6,531 nucleotides of DNA from an uncultured cyanobacterium (GTDB lineage Bacteria > Cyanobacteriota > Cyanobacteriia > PCC-6307 > Cyanobiaceae). The stretch's first letter is position 1. Every line of letters starts with the position of its first letter. Below, one piece after another: positions 5,918 through 6,531 of the stretch. The translations under genes and the position numbers were made by a program. Below the pieces are notes generated by a model that did no database searches, was not told where the DNA came from, and saw nothing but the letters and a program-made list of their open reading frames with translations. The stretch covers positions 1 to 6,531 of the forward strand of contig CAIXOZ010000038.1 of the NCBI GenBank assembly GCA_903921295.1. The letters run 5' to 3'.

Positions 5918-6531
5918 ATGAGCGACCCCATCCGTCCCCGATCGAATCCTCCGCGTTGGTTGCCCGATGGCGAGCGACTGCGGCACTGGCGTCGCAGCAC
6001 CTGGACCGTCCTGCGGCGAACCCATCCCCTGGTGCTGGCGATGGCGGTGCTCGGCGTCGGCCTCACCAGCGCCAGCGGTGTTCTCGTCAAAGGACTGCGA
6101 CACGGCAGTGACACGATCACAGTGACCGGTGCCAGCACCGAACGCATCACCTCCGACTACGTGGACTGGTCGGTGGTGGTGAGCCAGAGCGGACCGACCC
6201 AACAGGCCTCCTACCGCGGCCTGCAGCCGGCGGTGCAGACCACCGTCGCCTTCCTCAAGGCCCAGGGGATCAAGCCGGACGAGATGGAGCTGGGAATGGT
6301 GAAATCGGACAAGGAGGAGGTGCGTGATCCTCGGAGCGGCGACCTGCGCTCCACCATCTGGACCACCCGCCAGGCCGTGCTGATCGGAAGCTGGGATGTC
6401 GACAAGATCTTCAGGATCTCCGGAACGATCGGGGATCTGATCGGAAGGGGTGTGCCGCTGACGATCAACGAGCCCGCCTTCACCTACACCAAGCTCGCCG
6501 ACAAACGGGTGGACATGCTCGCCAAGGCCAC
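5918..6531 (+). CDS. SIMPL domain (DUF541/COG2859-like) protein, N-terminal part (3' end outside window)
   Basis: The frame from the ATG at 5918 is open to the window edge and gives 204 residues. Residues 1–36 are basic and probably cytoplasmic. Residues 37–57 (PLVLAMAVLGVGLTSASGVLV) form one hydrophobic anchor, so the rest is probably exported to the periplasmic side. From residue 65 comes DTITVTGASTERITSDYVDWSVVVS, the typical opening of SIMPL/DUF541 proteins, followed by a helix (LQPAVQTTVAFLKAQGI), a VKSDKEEVRDPRSGDLRSTIWTTRQAV segment and a later TKLADKRVDMLAKA helix. The molecular function of these envelope proteins is not well established. No Shine-Dalgarno with normal spacing precedes the ATG (AGG at 5913–5915 is too close), and an in-frame TTG at 5894 is a possible earlier start. 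The hydrophobic anchor lies downstream of either, so the topology prediction does not change. It appears to begin a separate transcription unit. Confidence 0.85.
   Translation, partial: MSDPIRPRSNPPRWLPDGERLRHWRRSTWTVLRRTHPLVLAMAVLGVGLTSASGVLVKGLRHGSDTITVTGASTERITSDYVDWSVVVSQSGPTQQASYRGLQPAVQTTVAFLKAQGIKPDEMELGMVKSDKEEVRDPRSGDLRSTIWTTRQAVLIGSWDVDKIFRISGTIGDLIGRGVPLTINEPAFTYTKLADKRVDMLAKA

Noticed and set aside
5603..6202. A 199-residue minus-strand frame opposite the gap and the SIMPL gene
   Set aside because: It overlaps the well-supported SIMPL reading frame and has no motif or hydrophobic segment pattern of its own.

Overview
The window looks like a chromosomal housekeeping segment of a GC-rich unicellular cyanobacterium of the Synechococcus/Cyanobium type. 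The support is the gene order nusA–ylxR–infB, a very long proline/alanine-rich IF-2, a membrane protein with a low-complexity tail next to a DUF3493 gene, and one HIP1 octamer (GCGATCGC). The exact genus cannot be fixed from the sequence alone.

Layout. Bases 1–353 are the 3' end of nusA (end of the second KH domain plus an acidic tail). The stop of nusA overlaps the GTG start of ylxR (350–625). A 75-base spacer leads to infB (701–4171), which encodes a complete 1156-residue initiation factor IF-2. Ten bases later begins a same-strand gene for a protein with four predicted membrane segments and a disordered tail (4182–5309). A perfect 11-bp hairpin with a cUCCGg tetraloop lies just inside the start of that gene. 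A small DUF3493 membrane-protein gene runs the other way (5522–5226), and its 3' end overlaps the preceding gene by 84 bases. Its start codon is 6 bases from the 5' end of a divergent tRNA-Thr(CGU) gene (5529–5600). After 317 bases with no supported gene, a SIMPL/DUF541 protein with an N-terminal membrane anchor begins at 5918 and runs off the window.

How the genes fit together. NusA (transcription elongation/termination), YlxR (a small RNA-binding protein) and IF-2 (delivery of initiator tRNA) form the conserved transcription–translation operon, and the tRNA-Thr belongs to the same information-processing theme. The two membrane proteins and the SIMPL protein are poorly characterised and have no demonstrated link to this operon.

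I found no mobile element, CRISPR array, defence system or obviously new system. The points worth a second look are the compact architecture (antisense overlap, tRNA promoter inside an opposing gene), the stable hairpin after infB, and an A·A mismatch in the tRNA T-stem.
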